Origin: Endozoicomonas gorgoniicola
Lineage (GTDB): Bacteria; Pseudomonadota; Gammaproteobacteria; Pseudomonadales; Endozoicomonadaceae
Direction of reading: 5' to 3'
Assembly (NCBI RefSeq): GCF_025562715.2
Contig: NZ_JAPFCC010000001.1
Span: forward strand, 4,578,501-4,642,500
Length of the DNA stretch: 64,000 nt
Positions 33,920 to 43,438 of the stretch are shown here, in pieces (position 1 is the stretch's first letter; the number at the start of each line of letters is the position of its first letter). A program made the position numbers and the translations under genes. A model generated the notes under the pieces. The model was given only the letters and a program-made list of their open reading frames with translations, made no database searches and had not been told where the DNA came from.

Positions 33920-35016
33920 GCTGTGGATAACTTATTTTCCGGGTAGCTGATAATGGTTTCGTAAATCTCTGCTCCGTTGTTCAGGGTCAGATGTGTGTCA
34001 ACGCTGGCATGGTTGCCATAGAGCAGCTGCAACCGTGACCTGATGTTTTCCAGTGCCAGCCGATTACCCTGTTCTACCGCCTGCTCGCTGTTTTCCGGCA
34101 CCGGGTTCTGTACCCTGATAGTTACTTTATCGTTATCAAGCGCAATATCTACACTCACCGTGCCGCCCTGCTGTCTTGGCTGGATGCCGTGGTAAACCGC
34201 GTTCTCGACAACAGGCTGCAATGTCAGGGGGGGAATTGACAGGGTGGCTGGCAGGGTTTCAGGTAAATTGTGAAAACGCCATTCGCTGTCGAGACGGTCG
34301 CCGAGCCGGTGCTTTTCTATTCTCAGATAACCTTTGCACAGTTCGATTTCCCGGCTCAGGGGAATCAGGTTTCCGGCTTCCTGAAGACTGGAGCGAAACA
34401 GATCCGACAGGTCCTCCACCGCTTCTTCTGCTTTGTCCTGATTGATATGAATCAGGCTGGCAATGCTATTCATGCTGTTAAACAGAAAGTGCGGGCGTAT
34501 ACGTGCCTGCAACGCCTGAAAGCGTGCGTTGGCGTTGGCAATTTCCTGCCGGGAGGCTTCATGCTGAATATAAAAATAGCGCAGCAGCATCGCGGTCATG
34601 ATGAGAGCGATAAAGCCGTGGCGTAACAGCTGGGTCCAGTCAGGATAAGTCAGCAGAAAAGCATCTCTCCACAGGAACCACTGTGCCAGTAAGGTCACGA
34701 CAAGGGTTATGGCAACAACGGTCACCAGAACCACAGAGACAACCACAGCCATTGGCAAGTTGAACAGTAACCGTCGAAGCTGGCAGAGTACCGTCGCACT
34801 GCACAGCACAATCCACTGCACAAACAGTGAGGTGGTGGCCAGCCGGTTCCAGTCAAAGCCCTTGCTGTCAGGAAGATTGCTGCCGGGAAAAGCCAGTACC
34901 TGGGTTAAAACAAACAGTTCGGCAACTAGCACCAGCATAAAAACCGCCGAGGTGTGACACAGGTCGGGAATAAACAGGTTGTCTCTGTTTTTATTATTGA
35001 GAGTGGAGTCTGGCAT
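33916..35016 (-). CDS. algZ: LytS-type sensor histidine kinase AlgZ (FimS)
   Basis: Membrane sensor of 366 residues. Four hydrophobic segments fill the first 150 residues. The His_kinase box RIRPHFLFNSMNSI holds the phosphoacceptor H176, and a HATPase-like region with PPLTLQPVVENAVYHG follows. As in the AlgZ/FimS group, the G boxes of the ATPase domain are weak or not obvious. It is transcribed away from argH, the same divergent pair as in Pseudomonas, and is coupled to algR. Confidence 0.92.
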   Translation of the reverse strand: MPDSTLNNKNRDNLFIPDLCHTSAVFMLVLVAELFVLTQVLAFPGSNLPDSKGFDWNRLATTSLFVQWIVLCSATVLCQLRRLLFNLPMAVVVSVVLVTVVAITLVVTLLAQWFLWRDAFLLTYPDWTQLLRHGFIALIMTAMLLRYFYIQHEASRQEIANANARFQALQARIRPHFLFNSMNSIASLIHINQDKAEEAVEDLSDLFRSSLQEAGNLIPLSREIELCKGYLRIEKHRLGDRLDSEWRFHNLPETLPATLSIPPLTLQPVVENAVYHGIQPRQQGGTVSVDIALDNDKVTIRVQNPVPENSEQAVEQGNRLALENIRSRLQLLYGNHASVDTHLTLNNGAEIYETIISYPENKLSTA

Positions 35017-35192
35017 GGGCTGATTAAATTGTTCTTATTGAAGCCTGTTCTTATAATGCCGTAGCCGGAGCTGTAAGTGCAAAGCTCACAAACAGCCATG
35101 AGCGGAAAATGCGGCTCACTCCGAAACATGAAAATGACTGAGGAGTCTGGGAGAGCTGCATTTTCATAGTAAAGAAAGCAAAGAGGTTAGAC

Positions 35193-36581
35193 ATGTCTGA
35201 TAACAGTAATCAGCAGTGGGGCGGGCGGTTCAGTGAAGGAGTGGATGCGTTTGTGGCACGATTCACGGCATCCATTGATTTTGATCGTCGCCTGTATCAA
35301 CACGATATTGCTGGTTCAATGGCACACGCCCGCATGCTGCACAAGGCAGGCATTCTGACCCGTGAAGAACAGGACGCTATTATCAGCGGTCTGGAAGGTA
35401 TTCTGGAGGATATTAAGCAGGGCAATATCGACTGGTCCGTTGAGCTGGAAGATATTCACATGAATATCGAGGCGCGCCTGACGGATCGAATCGGGGATGC
35501 CGGTAAAAAACTGCACACAGGACGTTCCAGAAACGATCAGGTAGCCACGGATATACGTCTCTGGTTGCGTGATGAGATCGACAATATTGATCAGGAGCTG
35601 AACCGTTTTCAGCACGGGTTGCTGGATCTGGCAGAGCGTGAAGCTGAAACCATTATGCCCGGCTTTACCCATCTGCAAACGGCCCAGCCTGTTACCTTTG
35701 GTCATCACCTGATGGCCTGGTATGAAATGCTGACGCGTGATCGTGAGCGTTTGCAGGATTGTCGTAAGCGTGTGAATGTTTCTCCCCTGGGTGCAGCGGC
35801 ACTGGCGGGTACCACTTATCCTATTGACCGTGAATTTACCGCCCGGCAACTGGGGTTTGACCGTCCGACCCGTAACTCTCTGGACTCTGTCAGTGACCGG
35901 GACTTTGCCATTGAGTTCTGTTCTGCAGGCGCATTGATCATGACGCACCTGTCCAGAATGTCGGAAGAACTGGTGTTGTGGACATCGGCCCAGTTCAATT
36001 TTATTGATCTGCCTGACCGTTTCTGTACCGGATCATCCATTATGCCGCAGAAGAAGAATCCCGATGTTCCAGAGCTGGTGCGGGGCAAAACCGGACGGGT
36101 TAATGGTCATCTGATATCGTTGCTGACCCTGATGAAATCCCAACCCCTGGCTTACAACAAGGATAATCAGGAAGATAAAGAGCCACTGTTTGATACGGTA
36201 GACACACTGAAGGATTGTCTGCGGGCATTCGCTGACATGGTTCCACATATCGAGGCGAAAAAAGCGTCGATGGCAGACGCCGCCCGTCGTGGTTTCAGTA
36301 CCGCGACCGATCTGGCGGATTATCTGGTAAGAAAGGGAATGCCTTTCCGCAATGCCCATGAAGTGGTGGGCAAGTCGGTGGCTTATGGTATTGAGCAGGG
36401 CAGAGACCTGTCTGAAATGACCCTTGAAGAATTGCAGGTATTTTCTGACACCATTGAGGCGGATGTGTTTGACGTGCTGACTCTGGAAGGTTCGGTCAGC
36501 GCCCGTAATCATATTGGCGGCACTGCGCCGGAGCAGGTGCGGCAGGCGGTTCGTTATGCCAGAGAGTTATTAAAAGTCTGA
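35193..36581 (+). CDS. argH: Argininosuccinate lyase
   Basis: Last enzyme of arginine synthesis (EC 4.3.2.1), splitting argininosuccinate to arginine and fumarate. It has 462 residues. The fumarase-superfamily signature GSSIMPQKKNPD starts at residue 280 and carries the catalytic serine loop; HTGRSRNDQ and FTHLQTAQP are the other two conserved blocks. The ribosome binding site AAAGAGG precedes ATG 35193. It is transcribed alone and divergent from algZ. Confidence 0.97.
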   Translation: MSDNSNQQWGGRFSEGVDAFVARFTASIDFDRRLYQHDIAGSMAHARMLHKAGILTREEQDAIISGLEGILEDIKQGNIDWSVELEDIHMNIEARLTDRIGDAGKKLHTGRSRNDQVATDIRLWLRDEIDNIDQELNRFQHGLLDLAEREAETIMPGFTHLQTAQPVTFGHHLMAWYEMLTRDRERLQDCRKRVNVSPLGAAALAGTTYPIDREFTARQLGFDRPTRNSLDSVSDRDFAIEFCSAGALIMTHLSRMSEELVLWTSAQFNFIDLPDRFCTGSSIMPQKKNPDVPELVRGKTGRVNGHLISLLTLMKSQPLAYNKDNQEDKEPLFDTVDTLKDCLRAFADMVPHIEAKKASMADAARRGFSTATDLADYLVRKGMPFRNAHEVVGKSVAYGIEQGRDLSEMTLEELQVFSDTIEADVFDVLTLEGSVSARNHIGGTAPEQVRQAVRYARELLKV

Positions 36582-36684
36582 AGTCTTCTATCGGGCCGGG
36601 TGTCACTCATGGACTGCATCTCTGGTCAGTCGATGACCCCGAGGCCGCATTGAGGTGAACACTCCATGTCCCGACTCCAATGAG

Positions 36685-38463
36685 TCAGTGCGTTTTTTTC
36701 AGAGAGGCTACCTCTTCAGTGGGTAGCACTTTCCGACACGCTCTGTCGTACAGTGATTGTCCAATATAATAAAGACCTGAAGAAACAGTGGCTGCAGTTG
36801 CCCGAATTATCTGACAGGAACGGGTAGCCAGTTTTTTTATCATCGGCCACAGAGTTAAAGCAAGCATTACAGTACTAGAAACATGTGTAACCTTTTTTGC
36901 CCAGGGGTTACTGCCTAGCTCAACAAGGCTACGCTCCAGAGGTCTGATGCCCGACAGGTAATCAACATAATAACCGTTATAAGGGGTCTGCTCGAACACT
37001 TCCTGGGCAAAATGCATACAGTTTTGGGAGATAAGGTCGTATTGGCAATCTCCCGTGTCTTCCCGGCACTGTGTGATTTTAACGTCCAGAAAGTCGGATA
37101 CCTTCTGATACTCACTTTCATCAAGTGGAAAATGTATGCGTTCACTGCTGACCGGCTGGTTCCCATAGGCCTTATACTCATCCACTAGCGAAGCTTCCTG
37201 AGAGAGTAAACCTAAACGGTAGGTGGTTGCCATATACTTGTTGTATTCTGCCGCCGGCAGCACCCAGGCAGAAGACTTCATTGCTAAAGATATGTCAGGA
37301 ATGTTACGGAGTTCGCTGAAATTAATACTGCCGGTGCTCGAAAATGTACAGCCGGAGGCAAGGTCAAAAAAAAGCACTGAACCGTCTTCGTCGAGTCTGA
37401 AGGGGCTGGGTAAATCAGTCAGCTCTCTAGCCAATGCCGCTGTATTCTGTTTTCTACCTCTTGGGTATCGGCCTACTGCCCGACCCGATTCGTCTCCTGT
37501 ACGAATTAACTCCACAAAAGTATGACTTCCGGTACTGTGAATTATCAGTCGACCAAAAGCCTGATCGCTGCTATTTTTCTGAGCATCCAGAAAAGCCTGA
37601 ATATCTCCCTTCACGTGACTGGTTCGCAAAGAGTAAAGTAAAAGTTGCACGACCATTGTTATCATGCTCGATGACATTAATGCCGTCAGGGAGTAAGTTT
37701 CTTTCGTAGTGATGGCGTTGTCTATTTCCGCATCCAGCTTGATTAACAGGGCATCAAGGCACTCATTAATAGCGGCGGAGAGAGCCGGATTGACTTCAAG
37801 CCCCTGATTAATCAGTTGCTCTGCCCGTTTCTCAATTAACTTACCCAGCTCAGGCGTGCTATCAAAAAATAAAGTGTCACCGGATTCATCAAAGGGTAAC
37901 TGGCAAACGTCGGAAGTTTGGTTCCAATAGTGGTGGAATGTTTTCTTAAAAAAATGCCTGCTTACCCCCTTATTATCAAGACCAAATGGCTTTTCCAGGG
38001 ATTCTGGTGTGTAAGCGGCAGGATTGGATTTTCCGGTTGAAAGGTCAGCGTCCCCTTTGGTTGGACAAACTGCTAAAAGCAGTTGCCTGAACATCTGTCG
38101 TCGGATATCCGGTGGGACTTGCAGGATTTTCATTTCAGGAGAAGGCAGGTCAGGTTTAAGGGCAGGAGCCACCGAGTTCCTTTCTGTCACTTTTCGACCC
38201 AGCAAAGACCCCAGCTTCTGACAGCCATTATAGATGCAGTCGGGTATAAATCTGGTCAGCTGGCTTCTTACACTGACCGAAAAGGTGGCAGTTTTCCCCT
38301 CAGCTCCAGCTAGCCTGAGGGCTGTGGCTTCATCTTCAGCTGCAACAGGAACACCGTCTGCGGGTCTGGACACCGGAACATTTATACTTTGACTGTCTGT
38401 GATCATCATCTCATCCTTGAGAACTTTAAGCTTTAGACGCTGCCACAGCGATTTTGTTCCCAT
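36685..38463 (-). CDS. Large effector candidate with LRAT/PPPDE-like (NC-motif) domain
   Basis: A 592-residue protein of no family I can name. The C-terminal third carries SQNC482MHFAQEVFEQ, matching the NCxHF nucleophile motif of LRAT/PPPDE papain-fold hydrolases. A histidine in a beta strand earlier (H314 in GSHTFVELI) could be its partner, though the spacing (168) is longer than usual. One hydrophobic segment lies at about 530-550 (STVMLALTLWPMIKKLA). The N-terminal 300 residues are helical with no known domain. There is no export signal. The gene is a singleton between argH and the acyl-ligase gene. A host-directed protease, deubiquitinase or acyltransferase are all open options. Confidence 0.55.
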   Translation of the reverse strand: MGTKSLWQRLKLKVLKDEMMITDSQSINVPVSRPADGVPVAAEDEATALRLAGAEGKTATFSVSVRSQLTRFIPDCIYNGCQKLGSLLGRKVTERNSVAPALKPDLPSPEMKILQVPPDIRRQMFRQLLLAVCPTKGDADLSTGKSNPAAYTPESLEKPFGLDNKGVSRHFFKKTFHHYWNQTSDVCQLPFDESGDTLFFDSTPELGKLIEKRAEQLINQGLEVNPALSAAINECLDALLIKLDAEIDNAITTKETYSLTALMSSSMITMVVQLLLYSLRTSHVKGDIQAFLDAQKNSSDQAFGRLIIHSTGSHTFVELIRTGDESGRAVGRYPRGRKQNTAALARELTDLPSPFRLDEDGSVLFFDLASGCTFSSTGSINFSELRNIPDISLAMKSSAWVLPAAEYNKYMATTYRLGLLSQEASLVDEYKAYGNQPVSSERIHFPLDESEYQKVSDFLDVKITQCREDTGDCQYDLISQNCMHFAQEVFEQTPYNGYYVDYLSGIRPLERSLVELGSNPWAKKVTHVSSTVMLALTLWPMIKKLATRSCQIIRATAATVSSGLYYIGQSLYDRACRKVLPTEEVASLKKTH

Positions 38464-38694
38464 CTCAGGCCAGACAGTCTATTTGGTTATATCCACCAGT
38501 ACTTCGAGTTTCGCAGGGGCGGTTTTCGAATCTACGGTCATATTAATTCGGTCACTGCCTACGTGAAATAAAAAGTGGAACGATAATGCAAGAAAGCAAA
38601 AGATGGAACTATCCGTAGGTATGACGATCACACTGATTACCAATGTTTTGTTTGTTACAATCCTCCGTTATTTCTCCTTTAATTGGACCGATGT

Positions 38695-40272
38695 ATGAGT
38701 CAGCTTCTCCACCAGTTGCTTCTGGATCAGGCAGAGAAAACACCTGATGCCAGGGCATTGGGTATCAAAACACAATGGTATGATTATGCATCTGTTGCCA
38801 ATCATGTGAAACGTGTTGCCACTGGTTTGCAGCAGCTTGGGCTGGCTCGTCATGAAAGGGTCGCCATTTACCTGCCTAAAACAGCAGAAGCCGTATTCAG
38901 TTTTTTTGGTGCAACCGCTGCGGGTGGTGTCATGGTTCCGGTGAACCCGGTGCTGAAGGCCCGGCAGGTCGTACATATTCTAAAAGACTGCAATGTCCGC
39001 ATTCTGGTGACGAATAAAGCCAGATATAAACAGCTTCAGCCGTTGCTCAGTGAATGCCATGATCTGGTTCGGGTCATTGTAGTCGATTCTGCTGATGTTG
39101 ATGGTTCGACATTGACCTGGAATGGTTTTCTGGGAAAGGCTGAACAGTGGTTGCCTCCATCCAGTATTGACGCTGACATGGCTGCCATTCTCTACACCTC
39201 CGGCAGTACAGGCAAACCCAAAGGGGTTGTATTATCTCATCGCAATATGGTGACTGGTGCGCACAGTGTGGCAGAGTACCTGCACAATACAGCTGACGAC
39301 CGGTTGTTGTGTGTGCTGCCATTCAGCTTTGATTATGGTTTCAGTCAGCTGACCACAGCCTTTTCTGTGGGGGCGGGTTGTTATCTGCTCGAATACCTGT
39401 TGCCAAGGGATATCGTAAAAGCGGTAGAAAAGCAGGGTATTACCGGTTTGGCGCTGGTTCCGCCGCTGTGGGTTCAGCTGGCTGACCTGGAGTGGCAGGA
39501 AGCGGGTCATGGTTTGCGCTATTTCACCAATTCCGGTGGCGCTATGCCGACTGCAACCTTGTCTACTTTAAGAGAAAGATTACCCAATGCTTCTCCGTAT
39601 CTGATGTATGGACTGACAGAGGCATTCCGTTCCAGTTACCTTGATCCCTCTGAAGTTGACAGGCGTCCGACGTCTATGGGGAAGGCGATTCCTAATGCCG
39701 AACTGTTAGTGGTTAATGAAGAGGGCGATGAGTGCCAGCCCAATGAGCCCGGTGAACTGGTTCATCGCGGTGGTCTGGTGGCAATGGGGTACTGGAATGA
39801 TACAGAGCGTACAGCTGAACGTTTCAAGCCAGCTCCTATGGCGTTTAAGGAAATTCCGACACCTGAACTGGCAGTATGGTCAGGGGATGTTGTAAAGCGG
39901 GACGACGATGGCTTTCTGTATTTTATTGGACGTCGTGACGATATGATCAAAACGTCTGGCTACCGTGTCAGCCCCAGCGAGTTGGAAGAGGTGGTTTATG
40001 CTTCTGGCCTGATTTCTGAAGTGGCTGCCATTGGTCTTGCTCATGCTCGTCTGGGGCAGGCGGTGGTTCTGGTGGTCGTGTGCGCAGATGGTCAGGTGTT
40101 CGATGAAAAAGCCATTACCAAATATTGCCAGCAGCATTTGCCCGCCTACATGGTGCCTGCAAAGGTGATCGAAAAGCAGAGCCTTGCCCGCAACCCGAAT
40201 GGCAAGATTGACCGGAAAGTATTGACTGAAGAGTACAAAAGCCTGTTCAGTGCAACAGGAGTGAAGCAATGA
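38695..40272 (+). CDS. Acyl-CoA/acyl-ACP synthetase (AMP-forming), exosortase-associated type
   Basis: ANL-superfamily ligase of 525 residues (ATG 38695; MSQLLHQLLLDQAEK) that activates a carboxylic acid with ATP, then loads a thiol. The AMP-binding P-loop YTSGSTGKPKG spans residues 167-177, and the C-terminal block RRDDMIKTSGYRVSP plus the catalytic lysine region NPNGKIDRK are complete. The sequence and its partner genes match the ligases found beside exosortase A systems. The neighbours suggest loading of an acid onto the ACP at 42374. It overlaps the next gene by four bases. Confidence 0.85.
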   Translation: MSQLLHQLLLDQAEKTPDARALGIKTQWYDYASVANHVKRVATGLQQLGLARHERVAIYLPKTAEAVFSFFGATAAGGVMVPVNPVLKARQVVHILKDCNVRILVTNKARYKQLQPLLSECHDLVRVIVVDSADVDGSTLTWNGFLGKAEQWLPPSSIDADMAAILYTSGSTGKPKGVVLSHRNMVTGAHSVAEYLHNTADDRLLCVLPFSFDYGFSQLTTAFSVGAGCYLLEYLLPRDIVKAVEKQGITGLALVPPLWVQLADLEWQEAGHGLRYFTNSGGAMPTATLSTLRERLPNASPYLMYGLTEAFRSSYLDPSEVDRRPTSMGKAIPNAELLVVNEEGDECQPNEPGELVHRGGLVAMGYWNDTERTAERFKPAPMAFKEIPTPELAVWSGDVVKRDDDGFLYFIGRRDDMIKTSGYRVSPSELEEVVYASGLISEVAAIGLAHARLGQAVVLVVVCADGQVFDEKAITKYCQQHLPAYMVPAKVIEKQSLARNPNGKIDRKVLTEEYKSLFSATGVKQ

Positions 40273-41495
40273 GTAAAAAACATGACCGGCTTGAACGAAT
40301 CAATAGTCGTAACAATGAGTTGTTGATAGCTGACAGGAAAGCTTCGGAGCTGGTTGATATTGTGGGTGGGACACCGCTTTATGTTTACAGCCGGACAGAA
40401 CTAAACGACAGAGTTAAAGCGTTGCGCGCCGCCATGCCGGAAGCCCTGAAGCTGCATTATGCGATTAAGGCAAACCCTATGCCTGCGGTTGTGCAGCATA
40501 TGTCATCCATGCTGGATGGTCTGGACGTTGCCTCACATAAAGAGATGCTGGTGGCCCTGGGAACTGGCGTTGTACCGGAAACGATCAGCTTTGCCGGCCC
40601 TGCCAAACAACCTGGCGAGTTGAGGGCTGCGGTTGCCGCAGGAATTGTCGTGAATGTTGAATCAGTTCTGGAGCTGGAAAGGCTTTATGTCATCAGTGAA
40701 GAGCTGGGTATCCGACCCAAAGTGGCATTTCGTGTGAATCCGGATTTTGAACTGAAATCCTCTGGCATGAAAATGGCTGGTGGACCTAAGCAGTTTGGTA
40801 TTGATGCGGAATTAATGCCGGATATCCTGTCAGGTCTGGATACAGCAAACATTGATTTTAAGGGTTTTCATATTTTCTCAGGTTCACAGAACCTGAAAGC
40901 TGATGCGCTGATAGAAGCTCATGACAAGACATTTGAGCTGGCTGCCAGGCTAACAGCGCTGGCACCGGCAAAAGTGGAACACGTCAACATTGGTGGTGGC
41001 CTTGGTATCCCCTATTTTCCTGGTGAAAAGGCGCTGGATGTAACACCTGTCGCTGAAAACCTTCAGCGTTTGCTGGATTCCCGGAGTGGTGATTTCCGTG
41101 ACACTGAAATTGTTATGGAGCTGGGACGATACTTCGTCGGGGAAGCCGGTTACTACCTCTGCAAGGTGACAGATAAGAAAGTGTCGAGAGGTCAGACTTA
41201 CCTGATGACAGATGGTGGCTTACATCACAATCTGTCTAATTCGGGTAACTTTGGTCAGGTCATTCGCAAGAACTACCCTGTGTTGATTGCCAACCGTGTC
41301 GATGGTGGTAAAACAGAAAAAGTCGAAATTGTCGGCCCTTTGTGTACACCGCTGGATATTGTCGGCGCTAAACTTGAACTTCCTGAAGCAGAAGTTGGGG
41401 ATCTGATCGCTGTATTCCAGTCTGGCGCTTACGGCGCAACAGCCAGTCCGCAGGACTTTTTAAGTCATCCACATGTCCGGGAGTTACTGATCTGA
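40269..41495 (+). CDS. PLP-dependent decarboxylase (fold III, LysA/ODC-like)
   Basis: Alanine-racemase-fold decarboxylase of 408 residues. The PLP lysine is K67 in HYAIKANP, the HIFSGSQ and NIGGGLGIPYF blocks follow, and the C-terminal CTPLD motif supplies the active-site Cys and Asp of the second subunit. It matches the exosortase A-associated subgroup of diaminopimelate/ornithine decarboxylase relatives. The amino acid used is unknown. It is coupled to the ligase before it (ATGA) and to the GNAT gene after it (TGATG). Confidence 0.85.
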   Translation: MSKKHDRLERINSRNNELLIADRKASELVDIVGGTPLYVYSRTELNDRVKALRAAMPEALKLHYAIKANPMPAVVQHMSSMLDGLDVASHKEMLVALGTGVVPETISFAGPAKQPGELRAAVAAGIVVNVESVLELERLYVISEELGIRPKVAFRVNPDFELKSSGMKMAGGPKQFGIDAELMPDILSGLDTANIDFKGFHIFSGSQNLKADALIEAHDKTFELAARLTALAPAKVEHVNIGGGLGIPYFPGEKALDVTPVAENLQRLLDSRSGDFRDTEIVMELGRYFVGEAGYYLCKVTDKKVSRGQTYLMTDGGLHHNLSNSGNFGQVIRKNYPVLIANRVDGGKTEKVEIVGPLCTPLDIVGAKLELPEAEVGDLIAVFQSGAYGATASPQDFLSHPHVRELLI

Positions 41496-42349
41496 TGTCT
41501 GCACCTGCACTGCCTAAAGCAAAAGTCAGGGCTGCAACGGCTGAAGACTTTGATGCAGTTTATCCATTGTTACAGGAGCTGAACAGCACGCGTTTTACAC
41601 GTGAAATCTGGCAGAGACTGTTTACTAACCTCTGGCATGAGGAAGACTGGAGTCCGGGCTATGTGCTGGATAATGGCGAGGAAGCGGTCGGTTTTCTGGG
41701 TGGGCTGAACTCGACGACAGTTCTGGATGGAGAAACTCACACAGTGTGCAACCTGACGGCGTGGATTGTTAAGGATGAATACCGTAGCAACTCCATCATG
41801 TTGCTTATGCCATTTCTTAAACGCAAGAATACCAGCCTGACCAGCCTGACCTCTTCTCCTGAAGCTTATAAGGTGTATAAAAAGCTGGGGTTTAAGGATG
41901 TCGAGATAGAGTGCCGGATTATTTATCCACTGCCGTCTTTTAACAGGCAGTACAAAGTGCTTTCAGCAAAAGATGAAGTGCTGGCGGTATTAAATGAGAA
42001 GGAAAAAAAGGTATTTACTGATCATGAAGGGCTGGATGTAAAGCAGGTAGTGATCCGTGATGGGCAAGAGTATTGCTATCTTTTAATGACCCGGCGTTTG
42101 GGGCGTGGGCATATTCAGATGATCAGCAATGTAGAGTTATTCAGGAAGGCAGTTGGGGTAACGTGCGGATCAATCTGCAAGAGCATTGATGTTAAGTCGT
42201 TGCAGGTCGATGAGCGTTTTATGGCGGGGCAGAAGATTCTGCTGTCTCGTAGAAAGGTGTTTCCACAGCCTAAGCAGGTTCGGGGTAAGCTGTCTGCTTT
42301 ACAGGTAAATGCTGCTTATTCTGAGCTTTCAGTACTGGCTACACCCTGA
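41495..42349 (+). CDS. GNAT-family N-acyltransferase
   Basis: A 284-residue protein with a GNAT domain in the first 150 residues: VRAATAEDFDAVYPLL at the start, a central LTAWIVKDEYR strand and SPEAYKVYKKLGFKDVE, the usual GNAT C-terminal signature. The last 130 residues are unassigned. It could transfer an acyl group from the ACP or from acetyl-CoA to the amine produced by the decarboxylase. Its stop codon lies in a perfect hairpin that faces the leftward ACP gene. Confidence 0.75.
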   Translation: MSAPALPKAKVRAATAEDFDAVYPLLQELNSTRFTREIWQRLFTNLWHEEDWSPGYVLDNGEEAVGFLGGLNSTTVLDGETHTVCNLTAWIVKDEYRSNSIMLLMPFLKRKNTSLTSLTSSPEAYKVYKKLGFKDVEIECRIIYPLPSFNRQYKVLSAKDEVLAVLNEKEKKVFTDHEGLDVKQVVIRDGQEYCYLLMTRRLGRGHIQMISNVELFRKAVGVTCGSICKSIDVKSLQVDERFMAGQKILLSRRKVFPQPKQVRGKLSALQVNAAYSELSVLATP

Positions 42350-42358
42350 GGTGTAGCC
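42337..42358. terminator. Hairpin between the GNAT and ACP genes
   Basis: GGCTACACC (42337-42345) pairs perfectly with GGTGTAGCC (42350-42358) around a CTGA tetraloop. The GNAT stop codon TGA is in the loop. It would end both convergent transcripts. Confidence 0.75.
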
Positions 42359-42373
42359 AAATCAGTCTGCTGT

Positions 42374-42616
42374 TCAGGAACGATCCTGATTTACATAATT
42401 CAATAGGCTTCCTACTGTTTCGAATATTGTTGCATCGATATCATCGTCTGCTACGTCTATTCCGAAAGATTCTTCTAAAGCAGTGATGACACCGACAACG
42501 GCCATTGAATCGAATTCAGGGAGTGCGCCGAGAAGTTCGGTTGATTCATCGAAGTGACTGGTATTAATTTCCAGAACTGTTTCAAGTAGAGCGTTTAGTT
42601 CTTCAATTTTTGGCAT
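42374..42616 (-). CDS. Acyl carrier protein
   Basis: An 80-residue acidic carrier protein. The phosphopantetheine serine is S37 in EFDSMAV, followed by a typical ACP helix II and III. It is leftward and lies just after the rightward ligase-decarboxylase-GNAT set, so it may carry the acyl group that they handle, or belong to the end of the LPS operon. It is not the fatty-acid AcpP, because the helix II sequence differs (DSMAVVGVI and not DSLDTVELV). Confidence 0.85.
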   Translation of the reverse strand: MPKIEELNALLETVLEINTSHFDESTELLGALPEFDSMAVVGVITALEESFGIDVADDDIDATIFETVGSLLNYVNQDRS

Positions 42617-42763
42617 TTAAGTTACCTGATGCTGTCAACAATGTCAGCTTTGCTGTTTGTTTGATTTCAAAGAAGTTAAAGGTAAAGTTTAAAGCTGGAT
42701 TTGTTATTTTAAATTAAATAAAAAGCTTTAGTATTAGTAAAAGAGTAATTTAAAAATAGACCA

Positions 42764-43438
42764 TCATTGTTTACCAAAAGATAAAGTGTCATAAAAGCTA
42801 TTCCATTCGTTAGCTGATAGTAACCCCGTATCAAGCATATCTCTCTTAATGACATTTATCTTGATCTGCAATTTTTTATTTATTTTGTTTTTTGATTTCA
42901 GGTATTTTAAACCGGTGTCAATCCAACAAATTTGACCATTGAGTTTTGACATAACATTTTGAAAATGAAGATCTCGATAAATTGCACCATTGCTAGCCAT
43001 TGTGTTTATATCATTGGCTATCTGAATCAGGATTTTCTCTAAAACTCCTTTTTCCCTGAAGGCAATAGTATGATGCTCAACTGGCAAATAGTCTTTAAGG
43101 TATTCAGTAATGAGCAGCTCATTTACGTCATGACTCATTGGTGAAATACCCCAATATTTTATATTGTGTACATTTATTCCGAGTTGCTTTAAAAAATTAT
43201 TACCTTTTATTTCATCATAAGATTTTGATCGGGTGGTTAATAGTCTGAAGTTGTCACGGAAATAGCTGCTTACTTTGACTGTTTTATAGATATCCATTCC
43301 CTCTTTGTAAACAGCAGAATATTTGCTTTCATAAATTTTATTGTCAGTATCAATATTTCTTTTACCTTCGTATGATCCTATGTTTTTACTATAGAATTTT
43401 TTGTTACGAAAAATAACGGTATCTTTAAGCATCATCAT
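42764..43438 (-). CDS. LPS core kinase-like protein
   Basis: A 224-residue small kinase-fold protein of the LPS/RfaY-InaA class. The catalytic loop YRDLHFQN has D156 and N161, and the metal-binding D174 is in IDTG. No signal or membrane segment is seen. It is probably a kinase that phosphorylates an LPS core sugar. It overlaps the deacetylase gene before it by 14 bases. The DNA is visibly AT-rich. Confidence 0.75.
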   Translation of the reverse strand: MMMLKDTVIFRNKKFYSKNIGSYEGKRNIDTDNKIYESKYSAVYKEGMDIYKTVKVSSYFRDNFRLLTTRSKSYDEIKGNNFLKQLGINVHNIKYWGISPMSHDVNELLITEYLKDYLPVEHHTIAFREKGVLEKILIQIANDINTMASNGAIYRDLHFQNVMSKLNGQICWIDTGLKYLKSKNKINKKLQIKINVIKRDMLDTGLLSANEWNSFYDTLSFGKQ

